From positions 1 to 64,000 of the forward strand of contig VCMS01000237.1 in the NCBI GenBank assembly GCA_022539475.1: a stretch of 64,000 bases of DNA, given 5' to 3'. The position numbers and the translations under genes are program-made. The first letter of the stretch is position 1. Each line of letters starts with the position of its first letter. Source of the stretch: Gracilaria domingensis. Lineage: Eukaryota; Rhodophyta; Florideophyceae; Gracilariales; Gracilariaceae. The notes below the pieces were generated by a model that worked only from the letters and a program-made list of their open reading frames with translations, had not been told where the DNA came from and did not search any database. Shown piece after piece: positions 29,999 through 41,126 of this stretch.

Positions 29999-31727
29999 AT
30001 GTTTGTCGCCTTCAGTTCGTTCGCTGGAGTGTCGCTTTGTGACAAACGTGCTCGAATCAGTCAGTCAGAGGGATTCATCCACCGAGCATCGCAGGCTCAT
30101 GCGAGCCATGGTAGAGTTTCAATCAGAAACTCGTTATCAGACGAAAGTTACGACGTTATCACAATCGGCTCAGGACTCGGCGGGCTTTGCGCATCAGCGT
30201 TGCTTTCCACATATGGTCTTCGCACACTTACACTCGAGTCTCATACTGAGACTGGTGGTGCTGCTCACTGCTTTTCGAGAAGAACTGCCCACGGCAGCGT
30301 AACTTTTGAGTCAGGGCCGCATCTTTTCTCTGGTCTTCAGTATCCCTCTGACAACCCTATGTATCATGTGTTGCGTGCCGTAGATGCCCGACTTGACGTC
30401 ACTTGCTACGATGCCTGGGGTGTGTTCCTGCCAGACACTTACGTGCGAACAACACTTCGAGCTCGAGAGCCCCTTTTTGAACAATTACTCAACGTAGCCG
30501 GGGGACCAACTGCCCATACTGAAATGAGCAATCTTACGAATGCTTTGCGCCCGTTAGGGGAAGCCGCATCTATATTACCTCCGGCGGCTCTACGTGCCTC
30601 TGACATTACTGGTTCTCTTCGAGTTGCTTCCCGATACATACTATCCCCAAGCTCCTTGTCCCACATCCCACGCATATCCCAACTGTCACGCCCCTTCTCC
30701 ACAGTTCTAGATCGCTTCGTGTCTGATGATTTTGCCCGCAACTTTATGAACCTTTTATGCTTCCTACTGGCCGGAACAACAGCAGAAAGAGTCCCTGTTG
30801 CTGAAGTAGCATTCATGTTTCGCGAGTGGCTCGGTGATGATGCCGTTCTTGGTGCTCCTGTCCTACAGCGACCTGTCGGTGGGGCTTCCGCTGTAGCAAA
30901 GTCGCTCATCGAAGCCATAGAAAGGCGGAATGGTGTTGTGCAGACAAGATCACATGTGAATCGCGTTCTTATTGAAGCTGGCCGAGCAACTGGAGTACAA
31001 CTAAAGTCTGGTCGTACAATCCGAGCCAAGAAAGCTGTCATTTCGAATGTCTCTGCGCTGGATGTTCACCGTTTGCTGCCGGGATGGAAGAACCACGTTG
31101 ACAAGCCTCGGAGGGAAGGAAGCAGTGGCGAAATGTGCCCATCTTTCATGCACCTTCACATTGCATTAGAATTAACAGACGATATTCGGTCTCGTTTGCC
31201 TCATGGCACTCTGGAGCCGAACTATGTTAGCGTTGAAGACTGGTCGCTCGGATTAGAGCATCCGGATAATGTCGTTCTTATCAGTGTGCCTTCTGTGTTA
31301 GACCAAGGTGTATGTCCAGCTGGTCACGCTGTGTTACACGCTTACACACCGGCAACTGAACCATTTGAGAACTGGAGCTCACTGGAGCCTGGCACTCCGG
31401 AGTACGATGAATTCAAAGATAAGCGTTCTCAGGTCTTGTGGAGAGCAGTTAATCTCATCTTCAACACTGACATTCGTCCAGAAGCATACATAAAGCTTAT
31501 TGGTACCCCAAAAACCCATGCCCGATTTCTTCGTCGACGAAAAGGTTCATACGGGCCGAAGGTTAACAAGGATGCCCGGTTTGGGGCTTCCATTTCCTGG
31601 ATCGGGAGACTACCCAGAGCGATTTCATTGCGTAGGTGATGGTGTGTTTCCTGGGATCGAGGTGCCTGCTGTAGCTGGAAGCGCATGGATAGCAGCGAAC
31701 GGATTTATGTCCGTTCAAGAACAATAG
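29999..31727 (+). pseudogene. carotenoid isomerase (CRTISO)-like FAD oxidoreductase, one frame change near the 3' end
   Basis: A dinucleotide-binding motif lies at residues 57-62 (GSGLGG in DVITIGSGLGGLCAS). It is preceded by about 50 Ser/Arg-rich residues that fit a plastid transit peptide. Downstream are FESGPHLFSGL, FREWLGDDAVLG, QRPVGGASAVAKSLIEAI and GTPKTHARFLRRRKGSYGP, all typical of CRTISO-like flavoproteins that isomerise or reduce polyene substrates. The first frame closes at 31639. The expected C terminus (HCVGDGVFPGIEVPAVAGSA) continues in another phase to TAG at 31725-31727, so a single-base change lies near 31570. Everything else is intact, so this could be a recent pseudogene or an assembly error. 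A strongly decayed copy lies at 55.5-57.4 kb. Exact substrate unknown. Confidence 0.8.
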
Positions 31728-31866
31728 AACTTCTGATGAAAATAGGTTTGTGAGTGTCCAGCCTTCCTTCCTCTCTGAAGAAATGTTTGGAGTCTTATTT
31801 CCAAGCTTCATTGTTGTAATAAAGTACTATCGCTTCACTGCTGAAGAGAGGTCAACGGCTTCCCCG

Positions 31867-32185
31867 TGTTGGTCAAGGCAGAGAAAGAACGGTACTGAAA
31901 TCGCACATAGACGCTCGCAGGGACGCTGCGTGGAAAGAGGGAGACGAGGGCAAGAAGAGCAGGCACAAAAGATCTCAGGAGACTCTTCTGATGATGCCTC
32001 CGGACACTAGCAGACTGCTGCTGTGTCCAGGTATTTATTGTGGCTGACTCAGGCAGATCACAATGTTTCTCTGCGCAGGTGTAACCCAGCACGTGGGTAG
32101 CCTACGCAATTCAGTCTACAAACTGAATTCGGTGTTGGTAGAACTTCTCCACCTACGCAGTGCCTACACTGCGTAGCCATCAACA
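31867..32185 (+). mobile_element. solo LTR, copy B
   Basis: It starts TGTTGGTCAAGG and ends GCCATCAACA, 319 bp. CCCCG flanks both ends (31862-31866 and 32186-32190). Internal words (AGAGCAGGCACA, GCCTCCGGACAC, GGTATTTATT, CCTACGCAATTC) are shared with copy A, and AGATCTCAGGAG is shared with copy C. Fossil; no coding region remains. Confidence 0.88.
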
Positions 32186-32190
32186 CCCCG

Positions 32191-32619
32191 CTTTATTAGA
32201 CTAACGCAAACGAGCTAATAACGTTCAGAACGTTCATAAGAATATCTCTCTAGATAGAGCGAATAAACGCAACAACGAAATGGTGATCATGAGAGTAGAT
32301 ATCTCAAAGACCCCATCTAATCGCTACACGTAAAATGTTCTCTTCGATTCTGCTGATGAAACGTGATGCAAAAGTGGCAAACAGTAAAGTTCATAGAGTC
32401 AGACTTCACTTAATCGCCCGTTCGTATTTTGGGATCATTAACGCCATTATCTTCTCCAGGCAACCAAATCTGCTCTACGAACTGCTCTACATCGTCGGTG
32501 TTCGGTCATGAACGAGATTATGACCTGGGAGCGAGTCGTACAAGTACACAAGTACCGCTTACTTCTCACAAAAACCGAGCTGGCCCATCCGTGAGATATA
32601 TCCATTTAGTTCTTCGCCG
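32191..32619. other. stretch without a supported gene
   Basis: A short plus-strand frame (32429-32629) shows no domain. No repeat or RNA signal was seen. Confidence 0.35.
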
Positions 32620-32859
32620 AGTATCATAACATGAACGAAGTGTCAAGCAATCGCCAGAAGAGAGGCATGATTCGAAGTTTAATTGTGCTTTCACGAAGAC
32701 CACTCTTCGCACGAAAGAATCAAAACCCAATTGCCGGGAATGGCTCCCCTTCACCATAATCAGAGGTCGTTTGGCATTGGAAACCTTCTTGCCGACAAAA
32801 ACAGACATATCTTCCGCCACAGAAACCAAATTTACTCCTTCTGCGTTGCCACATTTCAA
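32620..32859 (-). pseudogene. second copy of the unrecognised coding repeat
   Basis: The minus-strand frame (97 codons, 32566-32859) contains VNLVSVAEDMSVFV and FVKAQLNFE. These align with VSVTDKVAVCF and SESEQKFE of the 57.5 kb copy and with the 17.7 kb copy. The family is unknown. This copy keeps the longest open frame but lacks a plausible start context. Confidence 0.45.
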
Positions 32860-33470
32860 GGTTGGCCACGTTCAATTGACTGAGTACTATACTAAAAAGT
32901 CTAGCTTCCAGGCAGATTCTTGCAACGATTCATCACGGTAAAGATTAGAATGAATAGCCACCCTTTTACACGGCACAGCCTCTCTTAGTGAACGTTCTGT
33001 TTCTCAAACACACGCAATGATCTGATAGAGCTTTGCGGTCACCTTTCCACTGAAGCCATGCTTCTCTGAGCCTCTGATTTTTCTTTATTAATAAATATTG
33101 ATAAGATAATGATAGAGAAGTTAGCTATCTGCTGTAAAAGCTTCCCTTTTATACTATTTCTAAGCTTTTCTACGGTTGCGAGTCATTTGCGGAAAATGAA
33201 CACTTCATCTTGCTCTCAACTGTTTCCTGTCATTACCAGCACCATACGCGGCATAGAAATACGTATGATATCTACCAAATCTATAGAGTGCATTTGGTGT
33301 GATGCATAACATCGGTTGCATTGTGCATTTGGACATGGCCATTAACATGTGATTATCTGCACTATTCCAGAGAATGGATGTGCCGGAACACGTAATAGTT
33401 AAGAGTAGAACTATATTACGTAGCACAATGTACTTTAAGCATTTAGGAGAGTGCTACCATGCTAGAGCCC
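32860..33470. other. AT-rich stretch, nothing recognised
   Basis: No supported gene or repeat up to the TATA box at 33471. Confidence 0.35.
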
Positions 33471-33480
33471 TATAAAAGAG
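33471..33480 (+). promoter_or_regulatory. TATA box upstream of the beta-prism gene
   Basis: TATAAAAGAG lies about 180 bases before the ATG at 33652, in a short GC-balanced island inside AT-rich DNA. Position and sequence fit a core promoter. Confidence 0.5.
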
Positions 33481-33651
33481 GCTAGAATTTCTAAATGCGC
33501 TTGGAGTGACGTCCAAGCACAAGCAACGACAGATCAGCCTGACAAGATAAACCTCAGTAAAGTGTGCTTCAACCCCTCAAGTGTCCTAACATTCTGTTAT
33601 CGGACAACGAACCGCCCTCAGTTGTTCCGAGTCGTTTGTTTTCAAAATCAT

Positions 33652-34576
33652 CATGTCCGCAAAAACCGAAGTCAGCATTTCCGGTCAAGTAACATGATTG
33701 AAAAAAGACGGTATTACAATACCATCCAACTTTCACTCACCAGCACCGTTTACTGAGGAAGTTACAGGCACCAATACAAGCTCGCGATCTGAGATTGAGA
33801 GCATTGCTAAAGAGTACACCTCATCTAGTCCGCAATCGCTTTCAATCACCGTCAGAGCCCATATTAAGATTGTCAATGTCTTCTCCAAAGCAGCGTACTC
33901 CTGGACGCAGTCTGCTCTCAACCGTGCGGCCAATGACACGACATCGACCGAGACGGAAAAAACAGCAAAGAAGGTCACGATTGGAGCGATCACTCTCAAC
34001 CTTGGTGAGTCGATTTACATTTATCAGAAGGAGCTGAGGTTCTCATCACACAAATTTGGCAGCACTGAGCTCCTGATTACCAATGAAAGCACTCCCCCGG
34101 ATCTTAATAAAGGCATTACCATGACCATCCCCGTCACGGTTATCAGCTCTTCCCTCCACACGAGAATCGATGTGGAGTACTACGATGATTGTGTGTTCTC
34201 TAAGGACTTCATGCAGGTGGTTGGCGGCGAGACGGAAAACGACGGAAAGATACTGGACATCAACAAGGGCCATCTGGGAAAATATTTTTACTTGGTACCC
34301 AAGTGGACTACTGACCCTAGCCAGGCAGCCGACCAAATTCAAGTCACAGTTGGGGGTTCCGACTTGGGAGGAAAGGACCTTGCGAAGGGAGCTGGGTGAG
34401 ACTACCGCTACATCGAAGCTAAAAATACGGGCAAATCGAACAAAATTATTGCAGCTCAGCTGTGGGATGGTCGGCTGTATCGCATCCCTGACGGGTGGGA
34501 TGGACAAACTATCGACCTAAACAAGGGGCGTGGGGGTCGCTATCTTTATGTTGTGTACAAGCTATTCGAAACTTAA
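33652..34576 (+). pseudogene. MABP-like beta-prism protein gene, possibly of a pore-forming/defence type; broken fossil
   Basis: The C-terminal part contains two copies of the beta-prism signature: ILDINKGHLGKYFYLV and TIDLNKGRGGRYLYVV, the D-x-N-K-G-x-G-G-x-Y-x-Y pattern of MABP domains. The N-terminal part is Ser/Thr-rich beta-strand sequence (SITVRAHIKIVNVF; YIYQKELRFSS) of the kind seen in secreted or membrane-acting proteins. About two breaks are present, so this copy is treated as a fossil. Toxin-like function is a guess; a host membrane-binding or trafficking protein is equally possible. It stands alone between AT-rich stretches. Confidence 0.5.
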
Positions 34577-34958
34577 CTGTATTCGTGCAGCGGAAGGATT
34601 GGCAGTGTATACAGGCAGCCAGTAGATCTCTTTATGAATTACTAGGCGGCTTGGTTAGAAGTCTCTTCCCCAAATGAGAATATTTATTTGGTAAGAGTTC
34701 CAGATGCGTAGATGCGTAGTTAGTGACACCCACCGTTGAAAAGGTCACAAGATATAATTCTGGGTTTTGGTGGATTTACCAGAATGCCTTTAAAGCTAAA
34801 AATTTCTAGTCTTCCAATAGAGATACGTCAGAATGCTACTGGTTCTTCGGACGTTTAGAATACTCCCATCTGATTGAGTAGGCTTCTTTGTGCTTTAAGA
34901 AGAAATTATGGGGGTTCAAAAACTATTTGTTTCAAACAACTTCAGGTTCTTCATCATA

Positions 34959-34992
34959 TTATGGTGAAGCACCTGAAGATGCTTCACCATAA
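34959..34992. repeat. 12-bp perfect hairpin
   Basis: TTATGGTGAAGC and its exact complement flank ACCTGAAGAT, followed by AAAAAG. It lies 380 bases after the beta-prism fossil; a role in transcript ends is possible but unsupported. Confidence 0.5.
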
Positions 34993-35460
34993 AAAGCTGC
35001 TTCTCAAGAAAAGGTGGCAAAGCTCTTATAAAGAGAGCTTTTGTCTCTATCATATATATCAGAACGCAGTTAGATCATTGAATAAAATATAAGATCTTGG
35101 GTAGGCTCGCCTATTGATCAGGGCGTCAATACCATCCAAGAGGTGCGCCTCCTGGAGAAACTGCAGATGCGACATGGTTTTGACAGGAGGGAAAACGAAG
35201 GAGTTACTGGAATAAAGGGGCTGGGTGCAAAGCAGGTTGGTGTCGAAGGCTCGAAAGAGCGTTCGGATGGCGGAGGAAACATAGTCCGGGAATGCCGCGG
35301 CTGGTGCATGCGAGCCTTATCAAGCTACGGGCAACAGCTACGTCGATGCCACGCGGCACGTACGAAACGCACGTGTCGCGTAGATGCGCAGCGTTGTGCG
35401 CCACGCAAGAGTTGAAGTGGATGAAGGGGAGTATTGGAAGACCCCGCGCGTGAGGTGTTG

Positions 35461-35496
35461 CGGCGTGGCGCGGCGTGGCGCGGCGTGGCGCGGCGT
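35461..35496. repeat. 10-bp tandem repeat, 3.6 units
   Basis: CGGCGTGGCG repeats three times plus CGGCGT. It forms a GC-rich island in AT-rich DNA, next to a GCGCGTGCGGCGCGCG-type segment near 35524. Confidence 0.8.
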
Positions 35497-37134
35497 ATGT
35501 TCTCTCTGGGGGAGGGTGCATGTGCGCGTGCGGCGCGCGTGCGCTGTAAAGTAAGCTTACTGTACCGCACATTGCTGGGGCCGATGCTGCACATTGTACC
35601 TTCAGTGCCACAGTTTGGTCGATCCTTTACCAGCCGCAAGATTATTTTTGGAATTGATTCTCGTTTTGAATGCTATCTACTTATTTGCGTTTTGCTGAAA
35701 TTCCATATTTGTCTTTCCTCTTCTGAATGGTGCTCGTTATGTTGAGAGATGTTGCAAAATTTGGGGTCATGATTTTGAAATATGTTCGTGTAGCACGTGC
35801 TGTTAAGTGACGTAGTAGACAAAATCAAAGCTTTACTGAGAAACAAAAGTATTTGGCACCTTTTCAAGATGTAACATAAGGTTAAAAGTACAATCAGGTA
35901 CGTGAAGCGTTAAATTGCGGTAGTAATGTAAGATGTAAAAGATACTGCTTTAATTTAACTATTAATATTTGAATGCGTTATATATTGATTATTTGACAAC
36001 TGATTTATTTTATGCGTACTAATAGAAGTGGTGGCTGGCAAAGAGGCGGATTTTCTTTCAATAGATAAATATAAAGCAATTAAGAGACCGAGGCTTTCAT
36101 TTAAATAACTTGGAAAAAGCTGCTTTAAGGAAACAATTTGCCATCTCATGAGGTACGAGTTCGTGACTTTTTATGATAGAATGCTGACAGCCTCAATGCT
36201 AACAATTAGCGTATTAAAGATGGTACCTTCACATAAAAAGGCACGTAGCGTTCACAAGGTTGAGAATAAATTAACCTAAAATCTATTTAGTGTCTTACAA
36301 AGAAGTCCATAAACTCTGAGTTACTCCCAGAAGTTCGCAAATAAATGACCAGCTGAAACGTATGGGTTTCACAGTATCATAGTTCAACAAAGTTTGTAGT
36401 CTATCTAATTTTTTAGACTACGATGTGGCACGCTTTGCCGAGCAGAACAGATTCTGTCATTCGTAGATGCCAGTAGGCTTGCAGTGGCGTGCCAAACCTC
36501 GAGTCTTTGCGATTCATTTATATCAGCTCCAGATCTTGAATCGTTGCCGCAAACTTAGCGTGCCGGTAACGAAGAGAATCGCTCCATTCTCGTTGCTTCG
36601 TGCGCAGCCAACGTTGACGCACCGCTCCAATGATAACGCCATCAACCGCAGGCGTGCATGTACAGCCTACTACCCGACGCGATGCTTGTTTCCTCATTCT
36701 TCATAACGTCACTCAATTTCATGGCACTGGCTGGGGCTGCACTGTACACCATCAATCCCCACTGGCAACTGCTGCTGTATTGCCGGAAGTTTAGGATGAC
36801 GTTTTCAAAACTTTGGGTTTTATTTCTTCCAGGTCGTACCGTAAATTCTATTTCTGACCTGTCAATGTATTTTACTATATTCACATCCGTTCCGCAATAT
36901 TCAATCCAATGTGCATTTTTAACATTTATTTAATGCGTTTCGCTCAAAATAATTCTTAAAGTGCCCATCGCCAATCTTATCAATCTTTGAGGTCTGAGCA
37001 ATGCAAATGCATTCCATGCTTAAGACCACGACAAATACAAACTCAGCACTTCACTTTCGGCAGAAGTTGACACCAATTTCTCAGTTCTAAATGCAGAAAA
37101 CTGTGGCCCATCGACAATGGGCGCATTATTAGAA

Positions 37135-38040
37135 TGGTGGTTTTAGTTGGTCTTACATGGACTTGATTGGAAGACCCAGAGCCAGTTTCATTCCTTACAT
37201 ACTACCGATATATAAAGTGGAGAGAACTGCATAAAAATATGTGTAGCTATGTAATAGTCTTGTCATAGTAATCAAATATGTATCGAGAGGTGCACTTCTC
37301 TCATAATCACAAAATTAATTCATACTCATATGTCCTTGGTGAGACCAATATATTTGTTGCATTCCTCTTCGAAAGTTCAATAGATTTTCAATGGCATCAT
37401 ATATCCAAGACATCTGTGTCCTCTGTAATCCAAATATCCAATATAAATATCGTGATAGTGCAAAAGGTAATCTAATAGAAGATGTATTAATTAAAAATGA
37501 TACAATTATTTTGAACAGGTTAAGGGGCTGTGGAAGGTGATGTATTAGGATCGAATTTGGGATACAAAGGTTGGTATAAGCATTGCAACGCTCCGTAAGC
37601 CCAATATCCAGTTTTGTGCATCGACGACACTTAGAGGTCTTCTTCAAGATTTCAAAGTCTTCTTTACGTACAGTTTGTAGTGTCTTCGACCTGGAAAAAA
37701 GGGCCTAATAATTCAAAAAAAATTTGAGACGAACAACAAAAAAATACTGCTTAGACAAACTTAGTGGTAGCAGCAAGATCGAAGGTGCGAGCAAAGATGC
37801 TTGGGATGAAGTCCCATAACTATTAAGATGGTGGTTTTCATTGGGCCTGGATGGACTTGGTTCGTAGACCCAGAGCCAGTTCTATTCCTTTTGTACTACT
37901 GATAAATGGAACGAAGAGAACCGCATAATAGTTGGTATCCGTTAAATGGATATATTAAAATTTAATAGGCCATATAATAGTCTGTTCATAATAAGCAAAT
38001 ACAGAACATGAGGTATATTACTCTCATGGCCATAATGTTA
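37135..38040. repeat. direct repeat of about 190 bp, copies at 37135-37320 and 37827-38040
   Basis: Both copies start TGGTGGTTTT. They share AGACCCAGAGCCAGTT, GAGAACTGCATAA/GAGAACCGCATAA, ATAATAGTCT-like words and CTCTCAT. They are diverged, with spacing of about 690 bases. They could be old LTR or MITE remnants; no terminal motifs were found. Confidence 0.55.
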
Positions 38041-38450
38041 TTTTTCCTGCATCAGCTTGTGCACTCTCATCAGATATGTGGGCAGTTCTCTTTTTCAGAG
38101 GTGCGCAAACCAGTTGTTTTGTATCATGCTCAAAAGGGTCGTTTGAATGAAGCAGTATGGTTGAATTTGTAGAATGCCTGTCTCATACAAGAGTGCTGTT
38201 CAATCTTTAATACAAACGCTTCTATCATTCCCGTAATTATGTCATTTTCTTCATTCGATACAGCCTCGTCAAACATGCGGCAGACTGGCGAAAGATTCTG
38301 TCTCTGATACTCTTCTAGGCCTCCTTTAAAAAAATTTCGGATTATATGGCAACCCGTTCTTTCGGTTGGAAGGCTTTTCAATTGGGTATGAGCGTGATGG
38401 ATTCAAATCTTCTATGCACTGCACAGAAGCAAAACCTTCAGTCATAGATT
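38041..38450. other. stretch without a supported gene
   Basis: A short minus-strand frame (38130-38381) shows no domain or repeat partner. Confidence 0.3.
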
Positions 38451-38872
38451 CCATAGCATCGCGGGACGTTAAGAGCTGTCGGTGCGCTACATTGGTAGGA
38501 AGATGGGATCCGGAGACGATAATGGCATGGAAATAGACGCTTAAAAGCTATTACTAAAGGGTGTAACAAGCAGGGACATTGATTATTCCGCAATGGAACC
38601 AACTGAAGACCTGTACGTGTTGCAGTCCGTCGTCCTCGTACCATACTAATCCATTCAAATTCCAGCAGGGTAGTGTTAGCACTTGAGCCAGCCTGCACCT
38701 GCGCATGCGCAGCGATGGAGACTGAGCTTGACTTACAGCGCACGCGCCAGGCACTGGAGCGCGCAAAATTTGGACAATCACCGCCAGGGTGCACCAGCCT
38801 ACGCGTCACGCGGGGGCCGTTCCTCCTGAAACATTCCAACCATTCAACTGTTTTAACTCTTGCGCTGGCACG
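38451..38872 (+). repeat. dispersed repeat of about 420 bp, copy one (partner at 51811-52216)
   Basis: It aligns with 51811-52216 along its whole length. Identical words include GGAGACGATAATGGCATGG (reading GDDNGMEID) and CTACGCGTCACGCG. Some blocks stay alike as peptides: EPTEDL.VLQ and LVP in both copies, then LDLQRTR. This suggests a former coding exon, but each copy has stops and no family is recognised. Confidence 0.65.
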
Positions 38873-39607
38873 ACTGTAAAAAGTTTTTTGGTCTGCGCTT
38901 GGTGTCACGCTCTACATTCGTAAGGAAACGCAAATGATCAGAATTTGTCCTTGTATGTTTGTGGTTCTGGGGATTACTCATACAAGTCTTAAATCTTGAA
39001 TCTACTTCAAATTGTATTCGCTTCGAAGCTTTGATGCCTTTGATGCAAGACATTCATCTAGAAGTTTTGTTTGTAAGACCGCTATCAAATGGTTTTTTTT
39101 ATTTAGATAATTAACTATTCTGGACTTCCAGGAGAAATAAATATCTCCATTCAGCTTTTCAATTTTGAGAGGATTGCGATCTTTGGAATCCATTTTTGAA
39201 CTTCAATAAAAATAGATGTGTGGGTCGGCGTTGCTTGTCTTTAAACGTTTTTCAAATAATAAAATTTCTTTGTCCTATTCGAGTTTGAACTTCTACGTAG
39301 TTTGGATATCTTGAGAGAAGTCCGAATTCTAAGCGTTACTGTAGGTTTCGACGTGAGCTGGGTCCATAACCTTTGTTGTAGATGGAAACGCTTAGGATAA
39401 AAGAAAAGTGGTTTTAATCATTGAAACTTGGCTTGAATTCTAATTTTCGTCAACCTTGAGGTTTCCTCTCCTTTTTTATACTATCACAAAACAATCTTAG
39501 TGTTCTAGACAACGATAGAGTTTCTATCATTTGCGCATTATATGTTTCTAATTGTATGTTCATTAAAACTTTTTAGAGCTCTCTGGAAGGTAGAAGATTC
39601 CAATTGC
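38873..39607. other. AT-rich stretch, nothing recognised
   Basis: No gene, RNA or repeat is supported. Confidence 0.3.
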
Positions 39608-39632
39608 TTTCTAGAAGCTTCTAGAAGCTTCT
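39608..39632. promoter_or_regulatory. perfect five-unit heat-shock element
   Basis: Five consecutive pentamers alternate nTTCn and nGAAn in exact phase. A further nGAAn-nTTCn pair lies at 39592-39601. It sits about 42 bases upstream of the ATG at 39674 and fits a heat-shock-factor binding site. Confidence 0.65.
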
Positions 39633-39673
39633 ACAACGCCAGAGCGATACAAAACACCTCCTTGTTGGTGAGT

Positions 39674-39886
39674 ATGGCTGTCGCGCGCACTATGAAGGGC
39701 AGAGAAAGAAAAAAGGCGCCGGACCAAGAGAGCAGGGAAACGAACCTCCAAGAAAAATTCGCTGCTCTGCTCATCTCCGAAGTTGCTCACGGTCGGGTAC
39801 CGGAGAACTTTTGTGGCAAAGCTCAAAGAGCTTTGCTCTTACAGGCTGGAAAGTCAGCAACAAGATCAATTTTTGGAGCTAATTGA
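39674..39886 (+). CDS. small basic hypothetical protein
   Basis: The 70-residue frame starts MAVARTMKGRERKKAPDQ and continues with a helix-like Glu/Ala/Leu stretch (LQEKFAALLISEVAHG). From about 39783 another phase also looks coding (LESQQQDQFLELIEALF). The gene may therefore be frame-broken and longer, to about 40030. No family is recognised. The neighbouring heat-shock element suggests stress regulation if it is expressed. Confidence 0.3.
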   Translation: MAVARTMKGRERKKAPDQESRETNLQEKFAALLISEVAHGRVPENFCGKAQRALLLQAGKSATRSIFGAN

Positions 39887-40030
39887 AGCACTTTTCGTGA
39901 AAAACGAAGCGCGGTCCTTGTTCTTGGTGATCTCCAAGATTTTTTGGAACATCAACGAAACCTTACCGCTTATATATAGATCCGATGAATGCTTTTCAAT
40001 ACTGCACTCAGCAAGCTATAATGTTTTTTA

Positions 40031-40357
40031 AAAAAATTCCCCGTGTCACACGGCGCATATTTCTTTGTTTCTGAATGTAAGCTCTAGTTTGGATCTGATC
40101 CCTCCAATAAAGTGAAATGAAAAGATAAAGGTAGCATAATCCGCAGCAAATTTGGATGTCTGGTACCCACAACATCCAATTATACAAACTGTATCTAATA
40201 CGGCTTTACATGTCGTTGAAGATCAGAGTACCAAAAGGTTGGTAACTTCTGTGTGTTTCCCCATATTACTGTTACAAATGATAGGAGGCAATTTTATCCT
40301 CACTATTTGTCAAACAATAGGTTTGACCGACCTGCTTAACTTTTAATTCTTTCAACC
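40031..40357. other. AT-rich stretch, nothing recognised
   Basis: Only short frames without domains. Confidence 0.3.
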
Positions 40358-41126
40358 CTACATATTTTCTGGCTTTGTTTCTTTAAATTCCAAGCTTGGC
40401 GATTCCATCATTGATGCAACAAATGTCTTAAAGACTTTTGCTGTCACGACATGAATATGTAAATACTCCAGCTTAGCATGTAGAATTGCATTATACGTCT
40501 CGTCGAACGATTTTGCGTCCAAGCATCCTTCAATAAATACAAAGGATCCTTTTTTCATCTTATTTTCCGCATCGGATAATATGAGAGTTGAACAACTTTC
40601 TGTTTCAATGCACATAGCGACGTATCCGACGGGATCCTTCGACGATAATTTTATCTTAGATGCAGTAACACAAATTTCATCAATCCTACCAAAACACTTC
40701 TCTTGTACCGAAGCATGAGCTACTAGCAAATTCAGAATGCATCATCTGACGAAAAACATCAGTAGTTGGAAAAGCTTTCCAAGATGGATTCTTCCACAAA
40801 AGATCATTTTTTTTCAAAGCACCTTGGTCTAGAAAAAACATCGGTTGATCACCAGAATTTTTTGATGGCCGCCATGCAACGTTTCCTGAAACAGAAATAT
40901 TGAATATGCATCTAGTATCTTCATTGCAATTGCTCTCTTCAAAATGATAGTTGGAAAGCCCAGTTTCTTTTGCTACCAAACCAATACTAAGAAATCCAGT
41001 ATAGTCAGAAATATAAATAAAACGAATATCATTTCTCTTCTGAATGCTGGCTGGGATTCTGCCGAGGCGATTTTTAACCACCGTACAGATAAAATCATTA
41101 AGTTTTACTTGTCCATTTTTTACCAC
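40358..41126 (-). pseudogene. broken gene of unknown family, beta-rich (possible OB-fold protein)
   Basis: Two long open stretches on the minus strand lie end to end. Peptides such as DIRFIYISDYTGFLSIGL and CFGRIDEICVTASKIKL, and then STLILSDAENKMKKGSFVF, have the strand pattern of single-strand nucleic-acid-binding OB folds. This is a resemblance only. Peptide quality stays coding-like upstream to about 41200. The gene is broken, and its origin (host or mobile element) is unknown. Confidence 0.35.

Larger units (their letters stand above)
34577..37134. other. long AT-rich stretch with minor repeats
   Basis: It holds a hairpin at 34959-34992 (12-base arms TTATGGTGAAGC) and a 10-bp tandem repeat CGGCGTGGCG at 35461-35496. 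A possible membrane-type frame of 91 codons lies at 36658-36933 (VSSFFITSLNFMALAGAAL). None is recognisable as a known gene. Confidence 0.35.

Noticed and set aside
35143-35745. Overlapping frames on both strands near the CGGCGTGGCG repeat
   Set aside because: GC-rich local composition gives open frames on several phases; no coding signal.
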